The notes beneath the pieces are model-generated. The model ran no database searches, had not been told where the DNA came from, and saw nothing but the letters and a program-made list of their open reading frames with translations. Positions 9,650-17,821 of a stretch of DNA of 64,000 nucleotides are shown here, piece by piece. The first letter of the stretch is position 1. Each line of letters begins with the position of its first letter. The position numbers were made by a program, and so were the translations under genes. Source of the stretch: DASXQK01 sp963724385 (GTDB lineage Bacteria > Pseudomonadota > Alphaproteobacteria > Dongiales > Dongiaceae); NCBI GenBank assembly GCA_963724385.1, contig CAVRUJ010000002.1, positions 124,001-188,000 of the forward strand, in the 5' to 3' direction.

Positions 9650-11357
9650 CGTTGCCGTCGCGCGGGGCAGGCAGATTCATCCGGGGTCAGGCCGGCGCAA
9701 GGGCAGTCCTACGCCCAAGGGCCGGCAGGTCGACCCCGATGCCCTTGGCCAGGTCCGTGACCTGCTGGGCAAGCGGGAGCGCCGGCGCGACCTGCTGATC
9801 GAGCATCTGCATCTGATCCAGGATCGGTATGGCTGCCTGAAGGCCGCCCATCTCGCGGCCCTCGCCCATGAGATGAGTCTGGCGCTGGCCGAAGTCTACG
9901 AGGTCGCGACCTTCTACGCCCATTTCGACGTGGTGATGGAAGACGAGAGCCCGCCGCCGCCGGTCACCATCCGCGTCTGCGACAGCCTCACCTGCGAGCT
10001 CCTGGGCGCCGCGCGGCTGCAGAGCGAGATCGCCGCGGCCGCCGGCAAGGAGGTCCGCGTCATCCGCGCGCCCTGCATGGGGCTCTGCGATCAGGCGCCT
10101 GCCGTCGCTGTCGGCCACTATCACTTCGGCGACGCCACCGCAGCCAAGGCGCTTGCTGCGGCGAAGGCCCATGACGGCGAGAGCCCGCTCCAGGATTTCG
10201 AATCCCTGGAGGCCTATCGCGCGGGCGGCGGCTATCGCCTGCTGGAAGAGTGCCGCACGGGCAAGCGCAAGCCCGAGGACCTGATCGCCTTGCTCGAGGG
10301 CTCGGGCCTGCGCGGCCTGGGAGGCGCCGGCTTTCCCTCGGGGCGCAAGTGGCGCTTCGTGCGCCAGGAGCCCGCACCCCGCCTGATGGCGGTCAACGCC
10401 GACGAAGGCGAGCCCGGCACTTTCAAGGATCGGCATTACCTCGCTCTCTCGCCCCATCGCTTCCTCGAAGGCATGCTGGTGGCGGCTTCGGTGGTCGAGG
10501 CGGCGGATGTCTATATCTATCTGCGCGATGAATACCCGGCCATCCGCCACATGCTCGAGGCCGAGATCGCCCAAATCGCCGCCGCCGGAATTTCCGGCCC
10601 GACCCGCATCCACATGCGCCGCGGGGCCGGCGCCTACATCTGCGGCGAGGAATCGGCGATGCTGGAAAGCATCGAGGGCAAGCGCGGCCTGCCGCGCCAT
10701 AAGCCGCCCTTTCCGGCCCAGGTCGGGCTGTTCGGCCGGCCGACCCTGATCCACAACGTCGAGACGCTGTATTGGGTGCGCGAGATCGTCGAGCGCGGCC
10801 CGGACTGGTTCCAGAGCCACGGCGCCAACGGCCGCAAGGGCCTGCGCAGCTTCTCCGTCTCCGGCCGGGTGAAGAAGCCGGGCGTCAAGCTCGCCCCGGC
10901 CGGGATCACGGTCAAGGCGCTGATCGAGGACTATTGCGGCGGCATGGCCGAGGGCCATGTGTTCAAGGGCTATCTGCCGGGCGGCGCCTCGGGCGGCGTG
11001 CTGCCGGCGAACATGGCGGACGTCCCGCTCGATTTCGGCACCCTCGAAAGCCTCGGCTGCCTCATCGGCTCCGCCGCCGTCATCGTGCTTTCCGACCAGG
11101 ACGACATGAAGGCCGTGGCCCTCAACCTGATGCGCTTCTTCGAGGACGAGAGCTGCGGCCAATGCACGCCCTGCCGGGTGGGCACGGAAAAGGCGGTCAA
11201 GCTCATGAGCCGGCCGAAGTGGGACGAGCCCCTGCTCGCCGAGCTCGCCCAGGCCATGACCGATGCGTCGATCTGCGGCCTCGGCCAGGCGGCCTGCAAT
11301 CCGCTGAAGACCGCGCTCAAGTATTTCCCCGAGGATTTCACCAGAGGCGCGTCATGA
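9642..11357 (+). CDS. NAD-dependent formate dehydrogenase, beta subunit (NuoE-NuoF fusion)
   Basis: Passes electrons from the catalytic subunit to NAD+. It is 571 residues from ATG 9642. The N-terminal part (to about 160) is NuoE-like with the 2Fe-2S ligands CDSLTC and CMGLC. The rest is NuoF-like, with the FMN/NAD site GGAGFPSGRKW, DEGEPGTFKD, the GAGAYICGEESAMLES block, and the 4Fe-4S site SCGQCTPCRVG with a later cysteine in ICGLGQAAC. The same two-subunit layout is known from FDH1 of Methylorubrum. The stop overlaps the alpha-subunit ATG (ATGA), indicating coupling. No fdhD or fdsC chaperone gene is adjacent. Confidence 0.93.
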   Translation: MADVAVARGRQIHPGSGRRKGSPTPKGRQVDPDALGQVRDLLGKRERRRDLLIEHLHLIQDRYGCLKAAHLAALAHEMSLALAEVYEVATFYAHFDVVMEDESPPPPVTIRVCDSLTCELLGAARLQSEIAAAAGKEVRVIRAPCMGLCDQAPAVAVGHYHFGDATAAKALAAAKAHDGESPLQDFESLEAYRAGGGYRLLEECRTGKRKPEDLIALLEGSGLRGLGGAGFPSGRKWRFVRQEPAPRLMAVNADEGEPGTFKDRHYLALSPHRFLEGMLVAASVVEAADVYIYLRDEYPAIRHMLEAEIAQIAAAGISGPTRIHMRRGAGAYICGEESAMLESIEGKRGLPRHKPPFPAQVGLFGRPTLIHNVETLYWVREIVERGPDWFQSHGANGRKGLRSFSVSGRVKKPGVKLAPAGITVKALIEDYCGGMAEGHVFKGYLPGGASGGVLPANMADVPLDFGTLESLGCLIGSAAVIVLSDQDDMKAVALNLMRFFEDESCGQCTPCRVGTEKAVKLMSRPKWDEPLLAELAQAMTDASICGLGQAACNPLKTALKYFPEDFTRGAS

Positions 11358-14131
11358 GCGAGCCCATCAAGTTCCTCCTCGACGGGCGCGAGGCGATTGC
11401 GCAACCGGGTGAGACCATCTGGCAGGTGGCCGAGCGCCTGGGCAACGAGATCCCCCATCTCTGCTGGCAGCCCCATCCGGGCTATCGGGCCGACGGCAAT
11501 TGCCGGGCCTGCATGGTCGAGATCAAGGGCGAGCGGGTGCTGGCCGCTTCCTGCATCCGCAAGCCGGCGCCGGGCATGGAGGTGACGACCGACAACGAGC
11601 GGGCCAAGACCGCGCGCCGCATGGTGATGGAGCTTCTGGTCGCCGACCAGCCGAAGCCCGAAATCGCCCATGACCCGAAATCCGAGTTCTGGCGCTGGGC
11701 CGGCGCCATGGACGTGGCGGTCAGCCGCTTTCCCGCGAGCGGTCGGCCCGCGGCCGACGGTTCCCACCCCGCCATGGCGGTCAACCTCGACGCCTGCATT
11801 CAGTGCAATCTCTGCGTCCGGGCCTGCCGCGAGGTTCAGGTCAACGACGTCATCGGCATGGCCTATCGCGGCCATGGCGCCAAGATCATCTTCGACTTCG
11901 ACGATCCCATGGGCGAAAGCACTTGCGTGGCTTGCGGGGAATGCGTCCAGGCCTGCCCGACCGGCGCGCTCATGCCATCGGCCCTGCTGGACAAGGTGGG
12001 CAAGCGCAGCGGCTATGCCGACCGCAAGGTGGACAGCCTCTGCCCCTATTGCGGCGTCGGCTGCCAGACCACATTCCACGTCAAGGACGACAAGCTGCTC
12101 TACGTCGAAGGCCGGGACGGGCCGGCCAACCATGGGCGGCTCTGCGTCAAGGGGCGCTTCGGCTTCGACTACGTCACCCACCCGCATCGCCTGAAGAAGC
12201 CCCTCGTCCGCAAGGATGGCGTCGCCAAGTCGGCCGAGGGCCAGGTCGATCCGGCCAATCCCTGGACCCATTTCCGCGAGGCAAGCTGGGACGAAGCGCT
12301 CGACCGCGCGGCCGCCGGACTGGTCAGGGTCCGGACACGCGACGGCGGCCAGGCCTTCGCCGGCTTCGGCTCGGCCAAGGGCTCCAACGAGGAAGCCTAT
12401 CTATTCCAGAAGCTGGTGCGAGTCGGCTTCCACACCAACAACGTCGATCATTGCACGCGCCTCTGCCATGCCTCCTCCGTCGCCGCGCTGATGGAAGGCA
12501 TCGGCTCGGGAGCCGTCACCGCGCCCTTCGCCGCCGCGCTGGACGCCGAGGTGATCGTCGTCATCGGCGCCAACCCCACGGTCAACCACCCCGTCGCCGC
12601 GACCTTCATCAAGAACGCGGTCAAGCGCGGGGCCAAACTCGTGGTCATCGATCCGCGCGGCCAGACCTTGTCGCGCCACGCGACCCACAGGCTGAAATTC
12701 AAGCCCGGCACGGACGTGGCGCTGCTCAACGCCATGCTCCACACCATCATCGAGGAGGGGCTGACCGACCAGCAGTACATCGAGGGCTTCACCGAGGGCT
12801 TCGCCGAGCTGAAGGCCCGGGTGAAGGGCTTCGCGCCCGAGGCCATGGCGCCGGTCACCGGCATCGATGCCGCGACCATCCGCACCGTCGCCCGGCTTTA
12901 CGCCAAGGCCCGGGCCTCGATCATCTTCTGGGGCATGGGCATTTCCCAGCATGTCCATGGCACCGACAACGCCCGCTGCCTGATCGCGCTCGCCCTCGTC
13001 ACCGGCCAGATCGGGCGGCCCGGCACGGGGCTGCACCCGCTGCGCGGCCAGAACAACGTCCAGGGCGCCTCCGACGCCGGGCTCATCCCCATGGTCTATC
13101 CCGACTACCAGTCGGTCGAGAACCAGTCGATCCGCGAGCAGTACGAGAAGTTCTGGGGCGTGCCGCTGGATCCCAAGCGCGGCCTGACCGTGGTCGAGAT
13201 CATGACGGCGATCCATGCCGACAAGATCAAGGCCATGTACATCATGGGCGAGAACCCGGCCATGTCGGATCCCGACGCCCACCATGCGCGCCAGGCGCTC
13301 GCCCATCTCGAGCATCTCGTGGTCCAGGATCTGTTTCTCACCGAGACGGCCTGGCATGCCGACGTAGTGCTGCCGGCCTCGGCCTTCCCGGAAAAGGACG
13401 GTACCTTCACCAACACCGACCGGCGGGTCCAGATGGGGCGCTGGGCGCTGCCGCTACCCGGCGAAGCGCGCCAGGACTGGTGGATCCTCCAGGAGATCGC
13501 CAGGCGCTGCGGCCTCGATTGGAACTACAGCCATCCCCGGGACGTCTTCGCCGAGATGGCGCTCACCATGCCCTCGCTGAAGAACATCACCTGGGACCGG
13601 CTGATGCGCGAGGGCGCCGTCACCTATCCTTGCGAGACCGCCGACGGGCCAGGCAGCGAGATCATCTTCGCCAGCGGATTCCCGACGGCAAGCGGGCGGG
13701 GCAAGCTGGTGCCGACCAATATCGTGCCGCCCGACGAGTTGCCGGATGCCGACTACCCCATGGTGCTTTCCACCGGCCGTCTGCTGGAGCATTGGCATAC
13801 CGGCGCCATGACCCGGCGCGCCTCCCTGCTGGACGAGATCGAGCCCGAGGCGGTGGCCCTGCTCTCGCCCAATGACGTGGCCCGCATGGGCCTCTCGCCC
13901 GGCCAGCTGATCCGCGTCGCGACCCGCCGGGGCGCCATAGAGATCAAACTCCGCAGCGACGGCGACGTGCCGGCGGGCATGGTCTTCATCCCGTTCTGCT
14001 TCGCCGAGGCGGCAGCCAATCTCCTGACCAACCCCGCCCTCGATCCCTTCGGCAAGATCCCCGAATTCAAGTTCTGCGCCGCCAAGGTGGAGCGTCCTAG
14101 AGCAAGATCGGGTCAGCTTCTATCAAGCTGA
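11354..14131 (+). CDS. NAD-dependent formate dehydrogenase, alpha (Mo/W) subunit
   Basis: Oxidises formate to CO2 at a bis-MGD molybdenum or tungsten centre. It is 925 residues. It has an N-terminal NuoG-like 2Fe-2S domain (HLCWQPHPGYRADGNCRACM), two 4Fe-4S sets (CIQCNLCVRAC and CVACGECVQAC), a catalytic-domain cluster CPYCGVGC, then the metal ligand C367 in VDHCTRLCH, a cysteine and not selenocysteine. The active-site arginine/histidine pair follows. C-terminal dinucleotide-binding domain: STGRLLEHWHTGAMTRR. The last residues (RPRARSGQLLSS) are encoded by a palindromic repeat that also supplies the TGA stop, so the natural C-terminus may have been altered. Operon with the beta subunit. Confidence 0.94.
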   Translation: MSEPIKFLLDGREAIAQPGETIWQVAERLGNEIPHLCWQPHPGYRADGNCRACMVEIKGERVLAASCIRKPAPGMEVTTDNERAKTARRMVMELLVADQPKPEIAHDPKSEFWRWAGAMDVAVSRFPASGRPAADGSHPAMAVNLDACIQCNLCVRACREVQVNDVIGMAYRGHGAKIIFDFDDPMGESTCVACGECVQACPTGALMPSALLDKVGKRSGYADRKVDSLCPYCGVGCQTTFHVKDDKLLYVEGRDGPANHGRLCVKGRFGFDYVTHPHRLKKPLVRKDGVAKSAEGQVDPANPWTHFREASWDEALDRAAAGLVRVRTRDGGQAFAGFGSAKGSNEEAYLFQKLVRVGFHTNNVDHCTRLCHASSVAALMEGIGSGAVTAPFAAALDAEVIVVIGANPTVNHPVAATFIKNAVKRGAKLVVIDPRGQTLSRHATHRLKFKPGTDVALLNAMLHTIIEEGLTDQQYIEGFTEGFAELKARVKGFAPEAMAPVTGIDAATIRTVARLYAKARASIIFWGMGISQHVHGTDNARCLIALALVTGQIGRPGTGLHPLRGQNNVQGASDAGLIPMVYPDYQSVENQSIREQYEKFWGVPLDPKRGLTVVEIMTAIHADKIKAMYIMGENPAMSDPDAHHARQALAHLEHLVVQDLFLTETAWHADVVLPASAFPEKDGTFTNTDRRVQMGRWALPLPGEARQDWWILQEIARRCGLDWNYSHPRDVFAEMALTMPSLKNITWDRLMREGAVTYPCETADGPGSEIIFASGFPTASGRGKLVPTNIVPPDELPDADYPMVLSTGRLLEHWHTGAMTRRASLLDEIEPEAVALLSPNDVARMGLSPGQLIRVATRRGAIEIKLRSDGDVPAGMVFIPFCFAEAAANLLTNPALDPFGKIPEFKFCAAKVERPRARSGQLLSS

Positions 14132-14211
14132 CCCGTGAATTTTGCTCTACTAGTTAGGATGAGAGCCTGATTCACGTCTCAAGCCGAAAAGGCTTGAGAC
14201 GATCAGGCTCT
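14099..14211. repeat. Inverted pair of REP-like 50-bp palindromes (copies B and C)
   Basis: Copy B (14099-14148) is the reverse complement, with about nine differences, of copy A at 1006-1055. Copy C (14162-14211) has the same orientation as A, keeps the AGAGC...GCTCT ends and ATTCAC, but has a different perfectly paired core (GTCTCAAGCC / GGCTTGAGAC). The 13-base spacer and head-to-head arrangement resemble a BIME. It sits at the end of fdhA and may terminate transcription. Confidence 0.75.
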
Positions 14212-14301
14212 GGGCCGCAGCCGCGGAATAGGACCGGCGGCCCGGCCCGGGTCCCGGCCTTGCGGTGGCCCGCATGGCCCTGATATATCCAGCCCCGCTA
14301 A

Positions 14302-14375
14302 GGCCCGATGGCAGAGTGGCTATGCAGCGGACTGCAAATCCGTGCACGTCGGTTCGATTCCGGCTCGGGCCTCCA
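14302..14375 (+). tRNA. tRNA-Cys (anticodon GCA)
   Basis: Cloverleaf: acceptor GGCCCGA (14302-14308) pairs with TCGGGCC (14365-14371). Then come a D-loop beginning TGGCAGAGTGG, anticodon loop CTGCAAA with GCA, T-arm GTCGGTTCGATTCCGGC, discriminator T and an encoded CCA (14373-14375). There is no variable-arm expansion. It lies in plus orientation after the REP pair. Confidence 0.96.
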
Positions 14376-14450
14376 GCGAGCCATCCCTGCTGAACTCCGG
14401 CCAATGCATGTCGCGCCGGGACGGGCGGTTCCGCGAGCGGAGCGATAGTG

Positions 14451-14729
14451 ATGAGGGTCTTGCTGATCCTTGCCTCGATCGCCGATGCCCTGCTCTTGGT
14501 ACTTCTTGTCGCTGTATCGGGTTTCGTTTTCGGAGGCGCGCCGGAGGGCTTGAGCGGCGACCCGTCCAGCGTGGCGAGCTGGACCGGCGGCGCGATCGCC
14601 TGCATTGCGGCACCGGTCCTTGGATTCCTGCTGAGACGGCACGGTAAACCCGGCGTCGGCGTGCTGATCGCCTGGCTGCCACCGGCTGGCGCGCTGGTTC
14701 TTTCTTCGGGTATTTTCCATCCGTATTGA
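14451..14729 (+). CDS. Small hydrophobic membrane protein, unknown
   Basis: A 92-residue protein with three predicted membrane helices: MRVLLILASIADALLLVLLV (1-20), WTGGAIACIAAPVLGFLLRR, and VGVLIAWLPPAGALVLSSG. ATG 14451 has GGAG 8 bases upstream; the GTG just before is less likely. I recognise no family. It starts 75 bases after tRNA-Cys and ends 41 bases before the next membrane protein, so the two may form a pair. Confidence 0.6.
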   Translation: MRVLLILASIADALLLVLLVAVSGFVFGGAPEGLSGDPSSVASWTGGAIACIAAPVLGFLLRRHGKPGVGVLIAWLPPAGALVLSSGIFHPY

Positions 14730-14770
14730 GCGATTGCCGCCCTGGCCGGGACCGGCATTGGAGCAGGGGA

Positions 14771-15652
14771 ATGACCGATGACAGCGGTGACTTGGCGGAG
14801 CACCCGAGCGGCGCCGCTACGTTGACTTCAGCTGCGCGCAAGAGATCCAGAAGCACCAAGCGCATACGCCAACTCTTGCTGATCGTAGGCGCCACGGCTG
14901 CCTTGACGGCGTGGCTTGCCGACCGGGTGTTCTCCGAAAGGCTGGCCGACTTGCAGAGCAAGCTGTCGCGGATCGATCAACTGGGCGTGGTCGCGACCGC
15001 CGCCATGTACCCCCAGGAGTTCGCGCTGACTGACGAAATAGTACAGAATGACTTCGACAACCTATACATGCTTCTGGCGTCGATGCCCCCGGTGGGAACT
15101 TGCAAGCCCGACGATATTGCAACGATTATTACCTCTATAGTACTGGAAAGCGGCTATAAATTATCGAGATCGGCGCAACTCAATTTCCCGCTAAGCGTCG
15201 GCAACTATATGATGGCCGTATCGGCAATAGATTGGAAAGACGCCGAAATATACAGCGCCCTGAACGCGCTGAAAGAAACACATGCATCGTTTTCCCCGGA
15301 CAAGGACGCCTATGCCATCGCGAGCGAGGATCCCGCCCTGAAGGCGGGACGAATTGCGGGTGCGTGGGAGATAGAGCCGATTTGCACGGGTTCCGAAACC
15401 CAGTCGCGCCTGGCTGCAGTGAAGGCAAGAGCCGCGGCGCTTTCCAAGGCCAACAATGATTCGCGGCCGGCGTTCGATAAGCTGTTGAGCAGCTACTCCT
15501 CGTTGGGAACCGAGGTGCAAAAGAAGATCCCGGAACAGAGGGGCTGGTACGAGCTTTGGATATCAATCGTCAGATGGATCTTGTTCGTCAGCACGGGAAT
15601 CGCCGCTTTTTGCGCCCTGTGGAAAGAGTGGGCGGACGATTCGGCCAGCTAA
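14771..15652 (+). CDS. Two-helix membrane protein of unknown function
   Basis: 293 residues from ATG 14771. A basic N-terminus (AARKRSRSTKRIRQ) precedes a membrane helix (LLLIVGATAALTAWLADRVF), then about 200 residues probably in the periplasm with scattered cysteines (TCKPDD, ICTGS), and a last helix (WILFVSTGIAAFCALW). This topology suits a sensor or a membrane-anchored periplasmic domain, but I recognise no domain. Base composition in the middle (about 15040-15260) is visibly more AT-rich than neighbouring genes, which hints at transfer. A longer TTG start (14726) overlapping the previous gene is possible. Confidence 0.65.
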   Translation: MTDDSGDLAEHPSGAATLTSAARKRSRSTKRIRQLLLIVGATAALTAWLADRVFSERLADLQSKLSRIDQLGVVATAAMYPQEFALTDEIVQNDFDNLYMLLASMPPVGTCKPDDIATIITSIVLESGYKLSRSAQLNFPLSVGNYMMAVSAIDWKDAEIYSALNALKETHASFSPDKDAYAIASEDPALKAGRIAGAWEIEPICTGSETQSRLAAVKARAAALSKANNDSRPAFDKLLSSYSSLGTEVQKKIPEQRGWYELWISIVRWILFVSTGIAAFCALWKEWADDSAS

Positions 15653-15740
15653 GCAGTTGTCCCTTCCCTCGTGATGGCGACCGACTGCTGCCACCCCGCC
15701 GCCCGAAGCCGGTTCCCTGGAACCTCAGGCGATCCGGGAG

Positions 15741-15968
15741 TCATGCTGCGGAAGGCGCAGCGGCGGGTTCCCATCGGATGGGTCCGATTTCCGCACAATG
15801 GCCGCCGGTGTGATAGACCAGACGGATGCCGTCCCAAACCTGCACTGCCTGGGCGCGGGAGCCGATCAGCAGAGCCTCGGCCGCGCTTCGAGCCGCGGCG
15901 TCCGAATCGCAATTCATCTGCCGCCTCTCAGCGGGGCGGCCGAACTCGAACATGTAGCATATGTACAT
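15741..15968 (-). CDS. Possible small protein of unknown function
   Basis: 75 residues from ATG 15968 (MYICYMFEFGRPAERRQ). The middle, DSDAAARSAAEALLIGSRAQ and VQVWDGIRLVYH, resembles small alphaproteobacterial proteins in which an acidic/alanine helix is followed by a 'xxVWDGxRLV' strand. Only a weak AGG lies upstream, and the C-terminal GHCAEIGPIRWE part is less typical. It may be real or a fading gene copy. Confidence 0.35.
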   Translation of the reverse strand: MYICYMFEFGRPAERRQMNCDSDAAARSAAEALLIGSRAQAVQVWDGIRLVYHTGGHCAEIGPIRWEPAAAPSAA

Positions 15969-16437
15969 TTGGGGCCTGCGTCGCTCCGATTCCACGACAA
16001 ACCATGAGGTCGCTCTGGCTCGGTACTGTGAGAACCGGCTTCCCGCCGCCAGTGGAACTCTAGCCGGGCCGCATGAACGCTGTGGCATAAACTAGGGCGC
16101 AAGCGTAAATGCTTGGTAAACGAGAATGCTTCGCCCTGACCCTTGCCGACGGCAGGGTCGGGATCGTTGCACGGGAGTTGCAGGGCTATCCCCGTTGCGC
16201 TGAATAGCGGCCAGCCGAGCGCGCTAAACTCATACAATAATACTTTAATCGGGAAGTAATTCCAGGGACGATTTCCCAAGCCTGCGACAATCGACCACAG
16301 TTCGGCGCAACAACCTGCTTGCAAATAGTGCGCCGATAGGTTGTGATGCGGCCTTCGCGATGCGCGCGACCGTGGCATAGACCCGACGCAAACCGACCGC
16401 TTGGCTTGGTCGGCAGTGGCAGCCCGAAGGACGAAGC
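15969..16437. other. Intergenic stretch, partly AT-rich
   Basis: No gene can be supported. It holds a bulged hairpin at about 16137-16158 (GACCC...GGGTC around TGCCG/CGGCA) and an AT-rich patch at 16225-16260 that could contain a promoter for the Hpt gene. No repeat shared with the rest of the window. Confidence 0.4.
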
Positions 16438-16830
16438 ATGCAGGAAGAGATTTCCAACGGAACAACGGCCCGGCCCCGCGTCGACGCCGTCAACCCGCAG
16501 ATCATGCGCAAGGTGGTGGGCGACGATCCGGAGATGATAAGGGTGCTGATCGCCGAGTTCCTTCCCGGCGCGCGCTCCGGCATCGCCGAGATCGGCGAGG
16601 CGGTCGGCAGCGGTCTCGCCGATCGGGTCCGCGCCTCGAGCCACAAGCTGAAGGGCGCCTGCGCCATGGTCGGTGCCCGGCATCTGATCGAGATCTGCGT
16701 GCAGCTCGAGGCCGCCGCCCGGGCCGAGGAGTGGAGGCGGATCGAGGAACTGTTCGCCGAGCTCGATCCGCACATGTCCGAGGTGGAGGTTGCGACCGAC
16801 CTGCTCCTCCGGGAAATGCCGGCCGGATAG
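16438..16830 (+). CDS. Hpt-domain phosphotransfer protein
   Basis: 130-residue histidine phosphotransfer protein with the phosphorylatable H69 in RASSHKLKGACAMVGA, inside a four-helix Hpt bundle (about 20-120: IAEFLPGARSGIAEIGEAV ... HLIEICVQLEAAARAEEWR). Such proteins carry phosphate between hybrid kinases and response regulators. No kinase or regulator is adjacent; the nearest are the CckA relay 7 kb away, which already has ChpT. ATG 16438. Followed 16 bases later by the zinc-ribbon gene, possibly in one transcript. Confidence 0.9.
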   Translation: MQEEISNGTTARPRVDAVNPQIMRKVVGDDPEMIRVLIAEFLPGARSGIAEIGEAVGSGLADRVRASSHKLKGACAMVGARHLIEICVQLEAAARAEEWRRIEELFAELDPHMSEVEVATDLLLREMPAG

Positions 16831-16846
16831 TCGGCGGAGCAGGCGC

Positions 16847-17191
16847 TTGTCCCTTCGTTGCATCCTCATCGGACTGCACTGCCCTCTCTGTGGCTCTCCC
16901 GTGGTTCGGGCGCAGGCGGCCGATGCCGAGGACCGGCTTATCTGTCCGATCTGCTGGGCGGCCGGAGATTTCACAGCGGTGATGGAAGGGCGCGCCAAGC
17001 TCGAGCGCGGCACGCGGATCGACGGTCGCGTCAGGTTTCTCGTCGACAAGGCCCGCTTTCCCAAGCCCGCAGCCTCAGCAACAGGGAACGTCGCGCCGGC
17101 CGGGCCACCCAGTGCCAAAGTCGAAACCGCCGACCTGGCAACCGCGGGCGCGTCCCAGGGCCTGGGGAAAACGCCGCCGGAGCGAGGCTAG
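16847..17191 (+). CDS. Small zinc-ribbon protein, unknown function
   Basis: 114 residues from TTG 16847, chosen because GGAG lies 8 bases upstream and no ATG precedes the conserved part. Two CxxC knuckles, CPLCGSPVV and CPICWAAGDF, about 20 residues apart, form a likely zinc ribbon (residues 12-45). The remaining sequence is charged, then disordered and Ala/Gly/Pro-rich. It probably binds nucleic acid or protein. No established role. An upstream TTG (16790) overlapping the Hpt gene would give 133 residues. Confidence 0.55.
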   Translation: MSLRCILIGLHCPLCGSPVVRAQAADAEDRLICPICWAAGDFTAVMEGRAKLERGTRIDGRVRFLVDKARFPKPAASATGNVAPAGPPSAKVETADLATAGASQGLGKTPPERG

Positions 17192-17219
17192 CCCCGCGCT
17201 GCCTCAGGCTGGCCCGCTG

Positions 17220-17732
17220 TCAGGGGGCGACCGTGGTCCAGGCCTTGTAATCCTGTTCCGAAATCCCGGGCAGCTTCTTGAGGAAAGCGGCGATCGACCA
17301 GATTTCCTGATCGGGCACGCCCAAAGGTCCGAAGCCTGGCATGCCGGTCATGCCGATGCCGTTCTTGACCACCCAGAACAGCTCGCCTGGCTCGAGGTGC
17401 GGGGCGACCTCCTTCAGATCGGGCGGGCCCGGGTTCATGCCTTCGGAAAACTTTGCCCACATGACGCCCGGCCCGCCATGACAATTGGTGCAGCCGCGCT
17501 GGCTGAAAGCCTTGGCGCCCGCCTGCACGACGGCGGGATCGTCGAGGGACATGGGCGGCAGATCGACCGCGTGGCGCGCGATCGACGCCTGGCGGACATA
17601 GATCAGCGCCGACGACACGAAGGCCGGATCCTGGCGCGTCGCAGCCACGCTGAAGAACCCGCCGAAGAAGAAGACCCCGGCGCCGATGGCGAGCAGGATC
17701 GCCAGCACGCCGACAGCAGCCAGAAACTTCAT
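17220..17732 (-). CDS. Membrane-anchored class I cytochrome c
   Basis: 170 residues. An uncleaved signal-anchor helix (LAAVGVLAILLAIGAGVFFF, 4-23) holds a periplasmic cytochrome c domain. Heme site C81-T-N-C-H85 in SQRGCTNCHGGPGVM; likely axial Met in NGIGMTGMPGFGPLG. C-terminal helix WSIAAFLKKLPGISEQDY completes the fold. Serves as an electron carrier; the partner is not shown by context, since the cbb3 locus is far away. Followed on the same strand by a methyltransferase gene upstream at 89 bases. Confidence 0.9.
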   Translation of the reverse strand: MKFLAAVGVLAILLAIGAGVFFFGGFFSVAATRQDPAFVSSALIYVRQASIARHAVDLPPMSLDDPAVVQAGAKAFSQRGCTNCHGGPGVMWAKFSEGMNPGPPDLKEVAPHLEPGELFWVVKNGIGMTGMPGFGPLGVPDQEIWSIAAFLKKLPGISEQDYKAWTTVAP

Positions 17733-17821
17733 CCCCTCGTCTCCCGATCATTGGGCCGGCCCGCAGGCAGTCTGCGCAGAAACCCCTGCCCTCGCAAGGT
17801 CGCCCGGGCCTTCCCACGGCA

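Noticed and set aside
9687..11162. 491-codon open frame antisense to the formate dehydrogenase beta gene
   Set aside because: High-GC shadow frame: no domain, composition dominated by Ala/Gly/Arg/Asp/His, and it lies wholly on a gene with clear family motifs.
12446..12460. Possible selenocysteine formate dehydrogenase
   Set aside because: The metal-ligand codon is TGC (Cys367), not TGA, and no SECIS-like hairpin is needed.
14302..15652. Genomic island bounded by tRNA-Cys
   Set aside because: No integrase, no duplicated tRNA 3' end and no mobility genes follow, so calling an island is not supported.
16186..17118. 310-codon minus-strand frame across the Hpt and zinc-ribbon genes
   Set aside because: No recognisable domain; the opposite strand carries the HKLKG and double CxxC motifs with better start sites.
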